Part shown: in pieces, positions 35,125 through 44,218 of the stretch
How positions within the stretch are numbered: the stretch's first letter is position 1
Layout of the letters: each line of letters starts with the position of its first letter
Translations under genes and position numbers: made by a program
Notes under the pieces: model-generated
Told to the model about the DNA's origin: nothing
The model's database searches: none
Seen by the model: the letters and a program-made list of their open reading frames with translations, nothing else
Assembly (NCBI RefSeq): GCF_000299575.1
Contig: NZ_AMGO01000021.1
Coordinates: 186,001-250,000 of the forward strand
DNA length: 64,000 bases
Reading direction: 5' to 3'
Origin: Oceaniovalibus guishaninsula JLT2003
GTDB taxonomy: Bacteria; Pseudomonadota; Alphaproteobacteria; Rhodobacterales; Rhodobacteraceae

Positions 35125-36558
35125 ATGGGCAAGGATCGGATGTTGCGGTTCGTCGATGTCGCGCGGGACATGCCCGCGAAGCGGCCGCCGGAATTGCGCG
35201 CGCGGGATTTCGGCGAGATTTATGGCGAATATGCGGACGAGAAGGCGGCCGAGCAGGCGGGGCGGTGCAGCCAGTGCGGCGTGCCCTATTGCCAGTCGCA
35301 TTGCCCGCTGCATAACAACATCCCCGACTGGCTGCGGCTGACGGCCGAGGGGCGATTGCGCGAAGCCTATGAGATCAGCCAGGCGACCAACACCTTCCCC
35401 GAAATCTGCGGCCGCATCTGCCCGCAGGACCGGCTGTGCGAAGGCAACTGCGTGATCGAGCAATCGGGCCACGGCACCGTGACCATTGGATCGGTCGAGA
35501 AGTATATTACTGATTCCGCTTGGGAAAACGGCTGGGTGCAGCCCATCGTCAATGCCGGCGAGCGGCCCGAGAGCGTCGGCATCATCGGTTCCGGCCCCGG
35601 CGGTCTGGCCTGTGCGGACATGCTGCGGCGCGAGGGGGTGCAGGTGACGGTCTACGAACGCTCGGACAGGGCGGGCGGGCTGATGACCTATGGAATCCCC
35701 GGTTTCAAGCTGGAAAAAGACGTCGTGATGCGCCGGATCCGGCAGCTTGAGGAGGGCGGCGTCGAGTTTCGGCTGAACTGCGATGTGGGTGGGGATGTGT
35801 CCTTTGCCGCGATCCAGGGGCGGCACGATGCGGTGCTGATCGCCACCGGCGTCTATCAGGCGCGGGCCTTGCCCGAACCCGAGGATGGTTCGCAAGCCAT
35901 TGTTCCTGCATTGGATTTCCTGACGGCAAGCAACCGTCAATGCTTCGGCGACGAGGTGCCCGAGTTCGAGTCGGGAGAGTTGAACGCGCATGGCAAAAGG
36001 GTCGTCGTGATCGGGGGCGGGGATACGGCGATGGATTGCGTTCGGACCGCGGTGCGGCAGGGGGCGGTCAGCGTCAAATGCCTTTATCGCCGGGACCGCG
36101 CGAACATGCCCGGCAGCCAGCGTGAGGTCGCCAATGCCGAGGAGGAGGGCGTCGAATTCGTGTGGCTGAGCGCGCCGGGAAGGGTCGGCGCCGGCGGCGC
36201 GAAGGGGGTCAGCGTGCAGAGGATGCGGCTGGGCCAACCCGATGCGACGGGTCGGCAAGTGCCTGAGTTGATTGAGGATTCCGAGTATCTGGAAGAAGCC
36301 GATCTGGTCATCGCGGCCCTGGGATTCGAGCCTGAACCGTTGCCGAAACTGTGGGGCGTCGACGGGCTGGAGGTGACGCGGTGGGGCACGGTTCTGGCCG
36401 ATTTCCAGACCCACGAAACCAGCCTGCCCGGCGTCTATGCCTGCGGCGATATCCAGCGCGGAGCCTCGCTGGTCGTCTGGGCGATCCGCGACGGACGCGA
36501 GGCGGCGCAGGCGATCATGGCGCAATTCGGTGCGGCGACGGCCATCGCGGCCGAGTGA
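35125..36558 (+). CDS. gltD: Glutamate synthase small subunit GltD
   Basis: The 477-residue protein is the NADPH-oxidising, FAD-containing subunit of glutamate synthase. Cysteine motifs for two [4Fe-4S] clusters lie in CSQCGVPYCQSHCP and CGRICPQDRLCEGNC (residues 50-115). The FAD site is GIIGSGPGGLACAD and the NADPH site VVVIGGGDTAMDC. The ATG at 35125 follows GAGGGAGA. It precedes gltB by 109 bases, an order (D before B) known in Rhodobacterales. Confidence 0.95.
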   Translation: MGKDRMLRFVDVARDMPAKRPPELRARDFGEIYGEYADEKAAEQAGRCSQCGVPYCQSHCPLHNNIPDWLRLTAEGRLREAYEISQATNTFPEICGRICPQDRLCEGNCVIEQSGHGTVTIGSVEKYITDSAWENGWVQPIVNAGERPESVGIIGSGPGGLACADMLRREGVQVTVYERSDRAGGLMTYGIPGFKLEKDVVMRRIRQLEEGGVEFRLNCDVGGDVSFAAIQGRHDAVLIATGVYQARALPEPEDGSQAIVPALDFLTASNRQCFGDEVPEFESGELNAHGKRVVVIGGGDTAMDCVRTAVRQGAVSVKCLYRRDRANMPGSQREVANAEEEGVEFVWLSAPGRVGAGGAKGVSVQRMRLGQPDATGRQVPELIEDSEYLEEADLVIAALGFEPEPLPKLWGVDGLEVTRWGTVLADFQTHETSLPGVYACGDIQRGASLVVWAIRDGREAAQAIMAQFGAATAIAAE

Positions 36559-36602
36559 AACGTACAACTTGTACATTTCGCGGGCCGAAACGTACATTTC
36601 GC
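36557..36602. repeat. Repeated dyads between gltD and gltB
   Basis: GAAACGTACA occurs at 36557-36566 and again at 36587-36596, and GTACATTTCGC at 36571-36581 and 36592-36602. Together they build two dyads: GAAA-C-GTACAA/TTGTAC-A-TTTC around 36567, and GAAA-C-GTAC-A-TTTC around 36594. The unit sits between the gltD stop and the gltB start and looks like a double operator. Confidence 0.5.
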
Positions 36603-36667
36603 CGCGACCGGACAAGACAGACATAAGGTCAGTCAGACTGACCCACCCGCAGCAAGGGGACGATCCG

Positions 36668-39600
36668 ATGACCACATACGATGCAGCCTGGGTTGCGGCC
36701 GAGGACGCGCGCCGCGCATGGATGAATGAACATTCGCTTTACCGGGTGGACGACGAGCACGCGTCCTGCGGCGTCGGGCTGGTGGTCAGCGTGGACGGGG
36801 TGCCGTCGCGGCGGGTGGTGCAGAACGGGATCGATGCGCTGAAGGCGGTCTGGCATCGGGGGGCCGTCGATGCGGACGGACGCACCGGCGACGGCGCGGG
36901 GATCCATGTGCAGATCCCGCGCGCCTTCTTCCGCGATCAGGTCGAGCGGACGGGGCACGTTCCGCACGACGACCGGACGATGGCGGTCGGGCAGGTCTTC
37001 CTGCCGCGCATCGATTTCGGGGCGCAGGAGAAGTGCCGCACCATCGTCGAGACCGAGGTGCTGCGGATGGGCTATTTCATCTATGGCTGGCGGCACGTGC
37101 CGGTGAACGTCGCCTGCCTGGGCGACAAGGCCAACGCGACGCGCCCCGAGATCGAGCAGATCCTGCTGTCGAACGTCAAGGGCGTGGACGAGGAGACGTT
37201 CGAGCGCGAGCTTTACGTCATCCGCCGCCGGATCGAGAAGGCGGCGGCGGCGGCCGGCATCCGCGAGATGTATATCGCGTCGCTGTCCTGCCGGTCGATC
37301 ATCTACAAGGGGATGATGCTGGCGCAGGACGTGGCCGAATTCTATCCCGACCTGCGGGACGAGCGGTTCGAGAGCGCCTTCGCCATCTATCACCAGCGCT
37401 ATTCCACCAACACGTTCCCGCAATGGTGGCTGGCGCAGCCCTTCCGCATGCTGGCCCATAACGGCGAGATCAACACGCTGAAGGGCAACCTGAACTGGAT
37501 GCGCAGCCACGAAATCCGCATGTCCAGCGACGCGTTCGGCGAGATGGCCGAGGACATCAAGCCGATCGTGCCCCAGGGGTCCAGCGACAGCGCGGCGCTG
37601 GATTCGGTGTTCGAGGTTCTGGTGCGGGCGGGGCGCAGCGCGCCGATGGCCAAGACGATGCTGGTGCCCGAGGCCTGGACCAAGCAGGCCACCGCGCTGC
37701 CGAAGGCGTGGCAGGATATGTATGCCTATTGCAACAGCGTGATGGAGCCCTGGGACGGTCCCGCGGCGCTGGCGATGACCGACGGCCGCTGGGTCTGCGC
37801 GGGGCTGGACCGCAACGGGCTGCGGCCGATGCGGTTCGTCGTGCTGAAGGGCGGCATCGTCATCGCCGGGTCCGAGGCGGGGATGGTCCCCGTGGACGAG
37901 ACGCAGGTGGTCGAGAAGGGCGCGCTAGGGCCGGGCGAATTGCTGGCCGTCGATATGGCCGAAGGGCGGCTTTACCACGATGCCGAGATCAAGGACCGGC
38001 TGGCGGCGTCGCTGCCCTTTGGCGAATGGGTCGGCAAGATCACCGATCTGGACCACGCCTTCGCGCAGGTGAGCGAGCGCGCGGTATTCGCGGGCGAGGA
38101 ACTGCGCGCTCGGCAGATCGCCGCCGGCTATACGCTGGAGGAGCTGGAGCAGATCCTGGCGCCGATGGCCGAGGACGGCAAGGAAACGCTGGCCAGCATG
38201 GGCGACGACACGCCCGCCGCCGTGCTGTCGAAGCACTATCGCCCGCTGAGCCACTATTTCCGGCAGAATTTCAGCCAGGTGACGAACCCGCCCATCGACA
38301 GCCTGCGCGAATACCGGGTGATGAGCTTGAAGACGCGGTTCGGCAACCTCAAGAACGTGCTGGACGAGTCGGGCGCGCAGACGGAAATCATCGTGCTGGA
38401 CAGCCCCTTCGTGGGCAACGCGCAGTTCGATCGCATGGTGGCGGCGTTCAACGCGCCCTGCGCCGTGATCGACTGCACCTTTGCGGCGGGCGGCGGGCCG
38501 GGCGCGCTGAGCGAGGCGCTGCGCCGCGTGCGTGCGCAGGCCGAGGATGCCGTGCGGTCGGGATCGGGGCATGTTGTGCTGACCGATCAGGGATCGGATG
38601 CGGACCGCGTGGCGATGCCGATGATCCTGGCGACCAGCGCCGTTCATTCATGGCTGACGCGGCAGGGGCTGCGGACGTTCTGTTCGCTGAACGTGCGGGC
38701 GGCCGAATGCATCGACCCGCATTATTTCGCAGTGCTGGTGGGCTGCGGGGCGACGACGGTGAACGCCTATCTGGCCGAGGACAGCCTGGCCGACCGGATC
38801 GAGCGGGGGCTGCTGGACGGGCCGCTGACCGAGGCCGTGGCGCGCTATCGCGCGGCCATCGACGCGGGGCTGCTGAAGATCATGGCGAAGATGGGGATTT
38901 CGGTCGTCAGTTCCTATCGGGGCGGGCTGAACTTCGAGGCGGTGGGGCTGAGCCGCGCCATGTGCGCCGAGTATTTTCCGGGCATGCAGAGCCGGATCAG
39001 CGGCATTGGCGTGAACGGTCTGCAACTGAAGGCCGAGGAGGTTCACGCCCGCGGCTGGCGGGCAGGCGCGTCGGTGCTGCCTATCGGCGGGTTCTACAAG
39101 GCGCGCCGGTCGGGCGAGACCCATGCCTGGGAGGCGAGCGCGATGCACATGCTGCAAAGCGCCTGCGACCGGGGCAGTTACCAGATGTGGACGCAGTATT
39201 CGGCGCGGATGCGGGCCGCGCCCCCGATCCACCTGCGCGACCTGCTGGACATCAAGCCGCTGGGCGCGCCGGTGCCCATCGAGGAAGTGGAAAGCATCAC
39301 CGCCATCCGCAAGCGGTTCGTCACGCCGGGGATGAGCCTGGGCGCGCTGTCGCCCGAGGCGCACAAGACGCTGAACGTGGCGATGAACCGCATCGGGGCC
39401 AAGTCCGATTCGGGCGAAGGCGGCGAGGATCCGGCGCATTTCGTGCCAGAGGCCAACGGCGACAACCCCAGCGCCAAGATCAAGCAGGTGGCTTCGGGGC
39501 GGTTCGGGGTGACGGCCGAATACCTCAACCAGTGCGAAGAGCTTGAGATCAAGGTCGCGCAGGGCGCCAAGCCCGGCGAGGGCGGGCAATTGCCCGGAAT

Positions 39601-41203
39601 GAAGGTGACGGCGCTCATCGCTCGGCTGCGCCATTCGACGCCGGGCGTCACGCTGATCAGCCCGCCGCCGCATCACGACATCTACAGCATCGAGGATCTG
39701 GCGCAGCTTATCTACGACCTCAAGCAGATCAACCCGCGCGCCAAGGTGACGGTCAAGCTGGTGGCGTCGTCGGGCGTGGGGACCATCGCCGCCGGTGTGG
39801 CCAAGGCCAAGGCGGACATCATCCTGATCTCGGGCCATAACGGCGGCACGGGGGCGTCGCCCGCCACCAGCATCAAGTATGCCGGCCTGCCCTGGGAAAT
39901 GGGCCTGACCGAGGCGCATCAGGTCCTGACGATGAACAACCTGCGCGACCGCGTGACGCTGCGCACGGACGGGGGGCTGCGGACGGGGCGCGACATCGTC
40001 ATGGCCGCGATGCTGGGGGCCGAGGAATACGGCATCGGCACCGCCGCGCTGATCGCGATGGGCTGCATCATGGTGCGGCAATGCCAGTCGAACACCTGTC
40101 CCGTGGGCGTGTGCACGCAGGACGACCGGCTGCGCGCCAAGTTCACCGGCAGCGCGGAGAAGGTGGTGAACCTGATCACCTTCTATGCGACCGAGGTGCG
40201 CGAGATCCTCGCCTCGCTGGGCGCGCGGTCCCTGGACGAGGTGATCGGGCGGGCGGATCTGCTGACGCAGGTGTCGCGCGGATCGACGCATCTGGACGAT
40301 CTGGACCTGAACCCGCTGCTGATCAACGTGGGCGGCGGCGCGGTGCTGGACCGGCATCGCCCCCGGCAGGCCGTGCTGGAAACGCTGGACGCGGATATCG
40401 AGCGCGACGCGGCGCGGTTTCTGAAGGACGGCGAGAAGATGCAGCTTTGCTATGCGATCCGCAACACCGACCGCACGGTGGGCACGCGCACGTCGAGCCA
40501 TGTCGTCAGCCGCTTCGGGATGCGCGACAACGGGCTGCAACCCGATCACCTGCACGTCAAGTTGACGGGCAGCGCCGGGCAGTCGCTGGGCGCGTTCCTG
40601 GCGCCCGGCATCAAGATCGAGGTCAGCGGCGACGCCAACGACTATGTCGGCAAGGGGCTGTCGGGTGGTCTGATCGTGGTGCGGCCGAACACCGCCTCGC
40701 CGCTGGTGGCGGCCGAGAACACGATCGTCGGCAACACCGTGCTTTACGGCGCGACGGACGGATACCTGTTCGCCGCGGGCCGCGCCGGCGAGCGGTTCGC
40801 CGTGCGCAATTCGGGCGCGCGGGTGGTCGTCGAGGGCTGCGGCAGCAACGGGTGCGAATACATGACCGGCGGCGTGGCGGTCATCCTGGGGCGGATCGGG
40901 GCCAATTTCGGCGCGGGCATGACCGGGGGGATGGCCTATATCCACGATCCCGACGGCCTGTCCGACAACCTGATGAACCGCGAGACGCTGGTGACGTGCC
41001 CGGTGACGGTGCCCCATTGGCAGGCAGAGCTGAAAGGGCTGGTCGAGCGTCACCTGGCCGAGACGGGCAGCCGCCGGGCCGAGGACATCCTGCGCAACTG
41101 GGACGAGGCGCTGGGGCAGTTCGTGCAGGTCTGCCCCAGGGAGATGCTGTCGCGCATCCCGCATCCGCTGGCGGCCGAGGACTGGGCGATTCCGGCGGAA
41201 TGA
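36668..41203 (+). CDS. gltB: Glutamate synthase large subunit GltB
   Basis: The 1511-residue ferredoxin-like/NADPH-class GOGAT large subunit transfers the glutamine amide to 2-oxoglutarate. A propeptide of about 33 residues precedes the catalytic Cys34 (EHASCGVGLVV) of the class II amidotransferase domain (34-430). The central domain follows, then the FMN/[3Fe-4S] synthase domain with GHNGGTGASPATSIKYAG and MVRQCQSNTCPVGVC, and the C-terminal glxB-like beta-helix domain. Length is typical. Confidence 0.96.
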   Translation: MTTYDAAWVAAEDARRAWMNEHSLYRVDDEHASCGVGLVVSVDGVPSRRVVQNGIDALKAVWHRGAVDADGRTGDGAGIHVQIPRAFFRDQVERTGHVPHDDRTMAVGQVFLPRIDFGAQEKCRTIVETEVLRMGYFIYGWRHVPVNVACLGDKANATRPEIEQILLSNVKGVDEETFERELYVIRRRIEKAAAAAGIREMYIASLSCRSIIYKGMMLAQDVAEFYPDLRDERFESAFAIYHQRYSTNTFPQWWLAQPFRMLAHNGEINTLKGNLNWMRSHEIRMSSDAFGEMAEDIKPIVPQGSSDSAALDSVFEVLVRAGRSAPMAKTMLVPEAWTKQATALPKAWQDMYAYCNSVMEPWDGPAALAMTDGRWVCAGLDRNGLRPMRFVVLKGGIVIAGSEAGMVPVDETQVVEKGALGPGELLAVDMAEGRLYHDAEIKDRLAASLPFGEWVGKITDLDHAFAQVSERAVFAGEELRARQIAAGYTLEELEQILAPMAEDGKETLASMGDDTPAAVLSKHYRPLSHYFRQNFSQVTNPPIDSLREYRVMSLKTRFGNLKNVLDESGAQTEIIVLDSPFVGNAQFDRMVAAFNAPCAVIDCTFAAGGGPGALSEALRRVRAQAEDAVRSGSGHVVLTDQGSDADRVAMPMILATSAVHSWLTRQGLRTFCSLNVRAAECIDPHYFAVLVGCGATTVNAYLAEDSLADRIERGLLDGPLTEAVARYRAAIDAGLLKIMAKMGISVVSSYRGGLNFEAVGLSRAMCAEYFPGMQSRISGIGVNGLQLKAEEVHARGWRAGASVLPIGGFYKARRSGETHAWEASAMHMLQSACDRGSYQMWTQYSARMRAAPPIHLRDLLDIKPLGAPVPIEEVESITAIRKRFVTPGMSLGALSPEAHKTLNVAMNRIGAKSDSGEGGEDPAHFVPEANGDNPSAKIKQVASGRFGVTAEYLNQCEELEIKVAQGAKPGEGGQLPGMKVTALIARLRHSTPGVTLISPPPHHDIYSIEDLAQLIYDLKQINPRAKVTVKLVASSGVGTIAAGVAKAKADIILISGHNGGTGASPATSIKYAGLPWEMGLTEAHQVLTMNNLRDRVTLRTDGGLRTGRDIVMAAMLGAEEYGIGTAALIAMGCIMVRQCQSNTCPVGVCTQDDRLRAKFTGSAEKVVNLITFYATEVREILASLGARSLDEVIGRADLLTQVSRGSTHLDDLDLNPLLINVGGGAVLDRHRPRQAVLETLDADIERDAARFLKDGEKMQLCYAIRNTDRTVGTRTSSHVVSRFGMRDNGLQPDHLHVKLTGSAGQSLGAFLAPGIKIEVSGDANDYVGKGLSGGLIVVRPNTASPLVAAENTIVGNTVLYGATDGYLFAAGRAGERFAVRNSGARVVVEGCGSNGCEYMTGGVAVILGRIGANFGAGMTGGMAYIHDPDGLSDNLMNRETLVTCPVTVPHWQAELKGLVERHLAETGSRRAEDILRNWDEALGQFVQVCPREMLSRIPHPLAAEDWAIPAE

Positions 41204-41207
41204 GCGC

Positions 41208-42092
41208 CTAGTTCCCCCCGCAGGCCGCCAGACCGTCCGCCAGTTCGCGCAGCAGCGCGGGATAGAAGGCGGGGCCGGGGGCGATGCCGGTGCCCAGCGG
41301 GTCGAGGACGGCCGGCCGGGCGCCGGTGCCTTCGGTCACGGTGCGGACGAGGGCCGGGTTGAATTGCGGTTCGGAAAAGACGCAGGCGACGCCCAGATCG
41401 GCGATGGCGTCGCGGATCCGCTCGATCCGGGCGGGGCCGGGGCTGGCGGCATCGCCCAGCGCGATGGCCCCCGACGCGGCAAGGCCGAACCGATCCTCGA
41501 AATAGCGATAGGCGTCATGGAAGACGACGAAGCGCATGTCCTTCGCGGCAGCGAGGGTCGCGGCGATGTCGGTCTCGGCCTGTTCGATCCGGGCGATCCC
41601 CTGACGCGCATTGGCGGCATAGGCGTCGGCGTTGGGCGGGTCGAGACGGGCGAGTTCGGCGGCGATGGCCGTCAGCCAGGCCTTGCCGTTTTCGGGGTCG
41701 AGCCAGGCATGCGGATCGCGGCCCGGATGGTCGTGGCCGCCGAACCCGTCGCCGGTGCGGAAGGGAACGGCGTTGGTGTCGGGCAGGTCCAGCAACGGGA
41801 CCAACGCGGCGCCGGGGGCCAGCGTGCCGATGACATCGCCCAGCCACGGGGTCAGTTCGGGACCGATCCAGAACACGATGTCGGCGTCCTGAAGGGCCGA
41901 CGCCTCGGACGGGCGCATGGCGTAGCCGTGGGGCGATGCGCCGGGGCGGACGATCTGCGACGGGTCGCCCAGACCGTCCATCACCGTGGCGGCCAGCGAC
42001 CGGATCGGGGCGATGTCGGTGGCGACGCGCGGCACATCGGCGCGCGCGATACCGGCCAGCAGGCAGAGCGTCAGGGAAAGGCGGAAGATCAT
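41208..42092 (-). CDS. znuA: Zinc ABC transporter substrate-binding protein ZnuA
   Basis: The 294-residue periplasmic protein has a signal peptide (residues 1-18) and the ZnuA fold. Likely zinc ligands are His55 (SPHGYAMRPS), His128 (DPHAWLDP) and His192 (VFHDAYRYF), with a late acidic ligand in FSEPQFNP. The His-rich loop seen in many ZnuA proteins is reduced to GGHDHPGRDPH. It is divergent from zur-znuCB across a Zur-like box. Confidence 0.93.
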   Translation of the reverse strand: MIFRLSLTLCLLAGIARADVPRVATDIAPIRSLAATVMDGLGDPSQIVRPGASPHGYAMRPSEASALQDADIVFWIGPELTPWLGDVIGTLAPGAALVPLLDLPDTNAVPFRTGDGFGGHDHPGRDPHAWLDPENGKAWLTAIAAELARLDPPNADAYAANARQGIARIEQAETDIAATLAAAKDMRFVVFHDAYRYFEDRFGLAASGAIALGDAASPGPARIERIRDAIADLGVACVFSEPQFNPALVRTVTEGTGARPAVLDPLGTGIAPGPAFYPALLRELADGLAACGGN

Positions 42093-42145
42093 CGGCGGTC
42101 CTTTGCATCGGGAGTGTCGGGCGGCAGGCGGTTGCCGGTTTATAC

Positions 42146-42158
42146 GTGATAGTATAAC
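42146..42158. promoter_or_regulatory. Zur operator-like dyad
   Basis: GTGATA-G-TATAAC (42146-42158) is a near-perfect dyad (five of six pairs) matching the core of alphaproteobacterial Zur boxes (GTTATA-N-TATAAC). It lies in the 94-base spacer between znuA and zur, 29 bases from the zur start, where it can control both transcripts. Confidence 0.72.
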
Positions 42159-42186
42159 ATCGCAAGAACCTGTCGGGAGATGCCGG

Positions 42187-42654
42187 ATGTCCTTTCACGC
42201 CCACGATCACCGCGACTGCATCGCCGACGGCATCGCCGCAGCCGAGCGGTATTGCGCCGAACGGCGGTTGCACTTCACGCCCGTGCGCCGGCGGGTTCTG
42301 GAAATGCTGCTGGGCGGGCACACGTCGCTGCGCGCCTACGAGATTCTGGACCGGCTGCGCGCCGAAGGGCTGGGATCGCAGCCGCCGGTGGCCTATCGCG
42401 CGCTGGATTTCCTGGTGATGCACGGATTCGCGCACCGGGTCGAGCGGCTGAACGCCTTCATCGCCTGTTCGCACGCCGACAGCCGCCACGCGCCCGCCTT
42501 CCTGATCTGCCGGGCCTGCAACCGCGTGGTCGAGGCCGAGTCCGATCCGCAGGCGGGCGAACTGGGGCGCGCCGCGCGGCGGGCGGGCTTCGTCATCGAG
42601 CGCACCGTGCGCGAGGCCGAGGGCCTGTGCCCCGATTGCGCGTGCGCCGCATGA
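42187..42654 (+). CDS. zur: Zinc uptake regulator Zur (Fur family)
   Basis: The 155-residue Fur-family repressor has an N-terminal winged helix (LHFTPVRRRVLEMLLGGHTSLRAYEIL, about residues 28-54) and a dimer domain with structural zinc cysteines CRAC (near 108) and CPDC (near 149). The His-rich start MSFHAHDHRDC is notable. With bound zinc it would repress znuA and its own operon through the adjacent box. Its stop overlaps znuC by four bases. Confidence 0.93.
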   Translation: MSFHAHDHRDCIADGIAAAERYCAERRLHFTPVRRRVLEMLLGGHTSLRAYEILDRLRAEGLGSQPPVAYRALDFLVMHGFAHRVERLNAFIACSHADSRHAPAFLICRACNRVVEAESDPQAGELGRAARRAGFVIERTVREAEGLCPDCACAA

Positions 42655-43388
42655 CCGCGCCGCTGGTCGAGACGCGGGGGCTGGGCGTGCGAATGGGCGG
42701 CGTGCAGGTGCTGCGCGACGTGGATTTCGCCATCGCACCGGGCGAGATCGTGACGATCGTGGGGCCGAACGGATCGGGCAAATCGACGTTGCTGCGCGCG
42801 ATCCTGGGCAGCATCCGGCCCAGCGCGGGACGGATCGTGCGGTCGGCGGGGCTGCGGCTGGGCCATGTGCCGCAGCGGCTGGTGCTGGACCCGACTTTGC
42901 CGCTGACGGTGACGCGGTTTCTGGGGCTGCCGCGGCGGGTGTCTGTCGCACGGGCGCGCGAGGCGCTGGACCGGGCCGGGCTGGCGGATCTGGGCGGGCG
43001 GCAGATGGCCGACCTGTCGGGCGGGCAGTTCCAGCGGGTGCTGCTGGCGCGCGCGCTGCTGGACGCGCCGAACCTGCTGATCCTGGACGAGGCGACGGCG
43101 GGGCTGGACCAGCCGGGGGCCGCCGCCTTCTATCGCCGGATCGAGGAGGTGCGCGCCCGGACGGGCTGCGCGGTGCTGATGGTCAGCCACGACCTGCATG
43201 TGGTGATGAGCGCGTCGAACCGCGTGGTGTGCCTGAACGGGCATATCTGCTGCGAAGGCGCGCCCGAGGCGGTGGCCGGCGCGCCGGTCTATCGCGCGCT
43301 GTTCGGCGAGGGGACGCAGGGCGCGCTGGCGCTGTACCGGCACCGGCACGACCACCACCACGATCATGCGGTGGAAGCGGCCGAATGA
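42651..43388 (+). CDS. znuC: Zinc ABC transporter ATPase ZnuC
   Basis: The 245-residue ATPase has Walker A GPNGSGKST, signature LSGGQFQRVLLARAL, Walker B LLILDEATAGLD and H-loop VSHDLHVV. Its tail is a His/Asp cluster (YRHRHDHHHDHA), characteristic of zinc importer ATPases and a possible zinc sensor. It is translationally coupled to zur upstream and znuB downstream by ATGA overlaps. Confidence 0.95.
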   Translation: MTAPLVETRGLGVRMGGVQVLRDVDFAIAPGEIVTIVGPNGSGKSTLLRAILGSIRPSAGRIVRSAGLRLGHVPQRLVLDPTLPLTVTRFLGLPRRVSVARAREALDRAGLADLGGRQMADLSGGQFQRVLLARALLDAPNLLILDEATAGLDQPGAAAFYRRIEEVRARTGCAVLMVSHDLHVVMSASNRVVCLNGHICCEGAPEAVAGAPVYRALFGEGTQGALALYRHRHDHHHDHAVEAAE

Positions 43389-44182
43389 TGCTGGACGATT
43401 TCATGACGCGCGCGGTGCTGGCGGGGATCGGCACGGGGCTGGCGGCGGCACCGGCGGGATGCTTCGTCGTCTGGCGGCGGATGGCCTATTTCGGCGACGC
43501 GACGGCGCATGCGGCGATCCTGGGCGTGGCGCTGTCGCTGGCGCTGTCGCTGCCGGTCTTCGCGGGGGCGCTGGGCGTCGCGCTGGCCATGGCCGTCACG
43601 GTGACGCTGCTGACGGGGCGGGGGCAGGCGGGCGATACGCTGCTGGGGGTGATGGCCCATTCGGCGCTGGCCTTCGGGCTGGTGGGGGTGTCTTTCCTGA
43701 CCGATGTGCGGATCGACGTGATGGCGTATCTGTTCGGCGACATCCTGGCGGTGTCGCGGGGCGATCTGGCGGTGATCTGGGGCGGTGCGGCGCTGGTGCT
43801 GGGGCTGGTCGGCTGGCGCTGGTCGGCCCTGCTGACCGCGACGCTGAGCCCGGATCTGGCCCGTGCGGCGGGGATCGACCCGAGGCAGGAACAGATGATC
43901 CTGACGCTGGTGCTGGCGGTGGTGGTGGCGGTGGCGATCAAGGTGGTGGGCGCGCTGCTGATCACCGCGCTGCTGATCGTGCCCGCTGCCGCCGCGCGGC
44001 CCTTCGCGCGCACGCCCGAGGCGATGGCGGGGCTGGCGGCGGTGCTGGCGATGGGGTCGGCCTGGGCAGGGCTGCGGGCATCCTATGCGCTGGATACGCC
44101 CGCGGGGCCGACCATCGTATGCGTGCTGGCCCTGTGCTTTGCGGTGGCCAGCGCCGTGTCGGGCGCAAGCCGGCGGGCCTGA
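43385..44182 (+). CDS. znuB: Zinc ABC transporter permease ZnuB
   Basis: The 265-residue ABC-3 family permease has about eight helices and family segments WRRMAYFGDATAHAAILGVA (near residue 30), LFGDILAVS and VGALLITALLIVPAAAAR. It starts within the znuC stop (ATGA). A second ATG lies one codon further in. It ends the zinc operon before a strong hairpin. Confidence 0.94.
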   Translation: MMLDDFMTRAVLAGIGTGLAAAPAGCFVVWRRMAYFGDATAHAAILGVALSLALSLPVFAGALGVALAMAVTVTLLTGRGQAGDTLLGVMAHSALAFGLVGVSFLTDVRIDVMAYLFGDILAVSRGDLAVIWGGAALVLGLVGWRWSALLTATLSPDLARAAGIDPRQEQMILTLVLAVVVAVAIKVVGALLITALLIVPAAAARPFARTPEAMAGLAAVLAMGSAWAGLRASYALDTPAGPTIVCVLALCFAVASAVSGASRRA

Positions 44183-44184
44183 TC

Positions 44185-44211
44185 CCGCGCCGGCGGGAAA
44201 TGCCGGCGCGG
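44185..44211. terminator. GC-rich stem-loop between znuB and a convergent gene
   Basis: CCGCGCCGGC (44185-44194) and GCCGGCGCGG (44202-44211) form a 10-bp perfect stem with a 7-base loop. It is placed between two convergent stops (44182 and 44219) and probably terminates both; no U-tract is present. Confidence 0.6.
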
Positions 44212-44218
44212 AAGGGGC

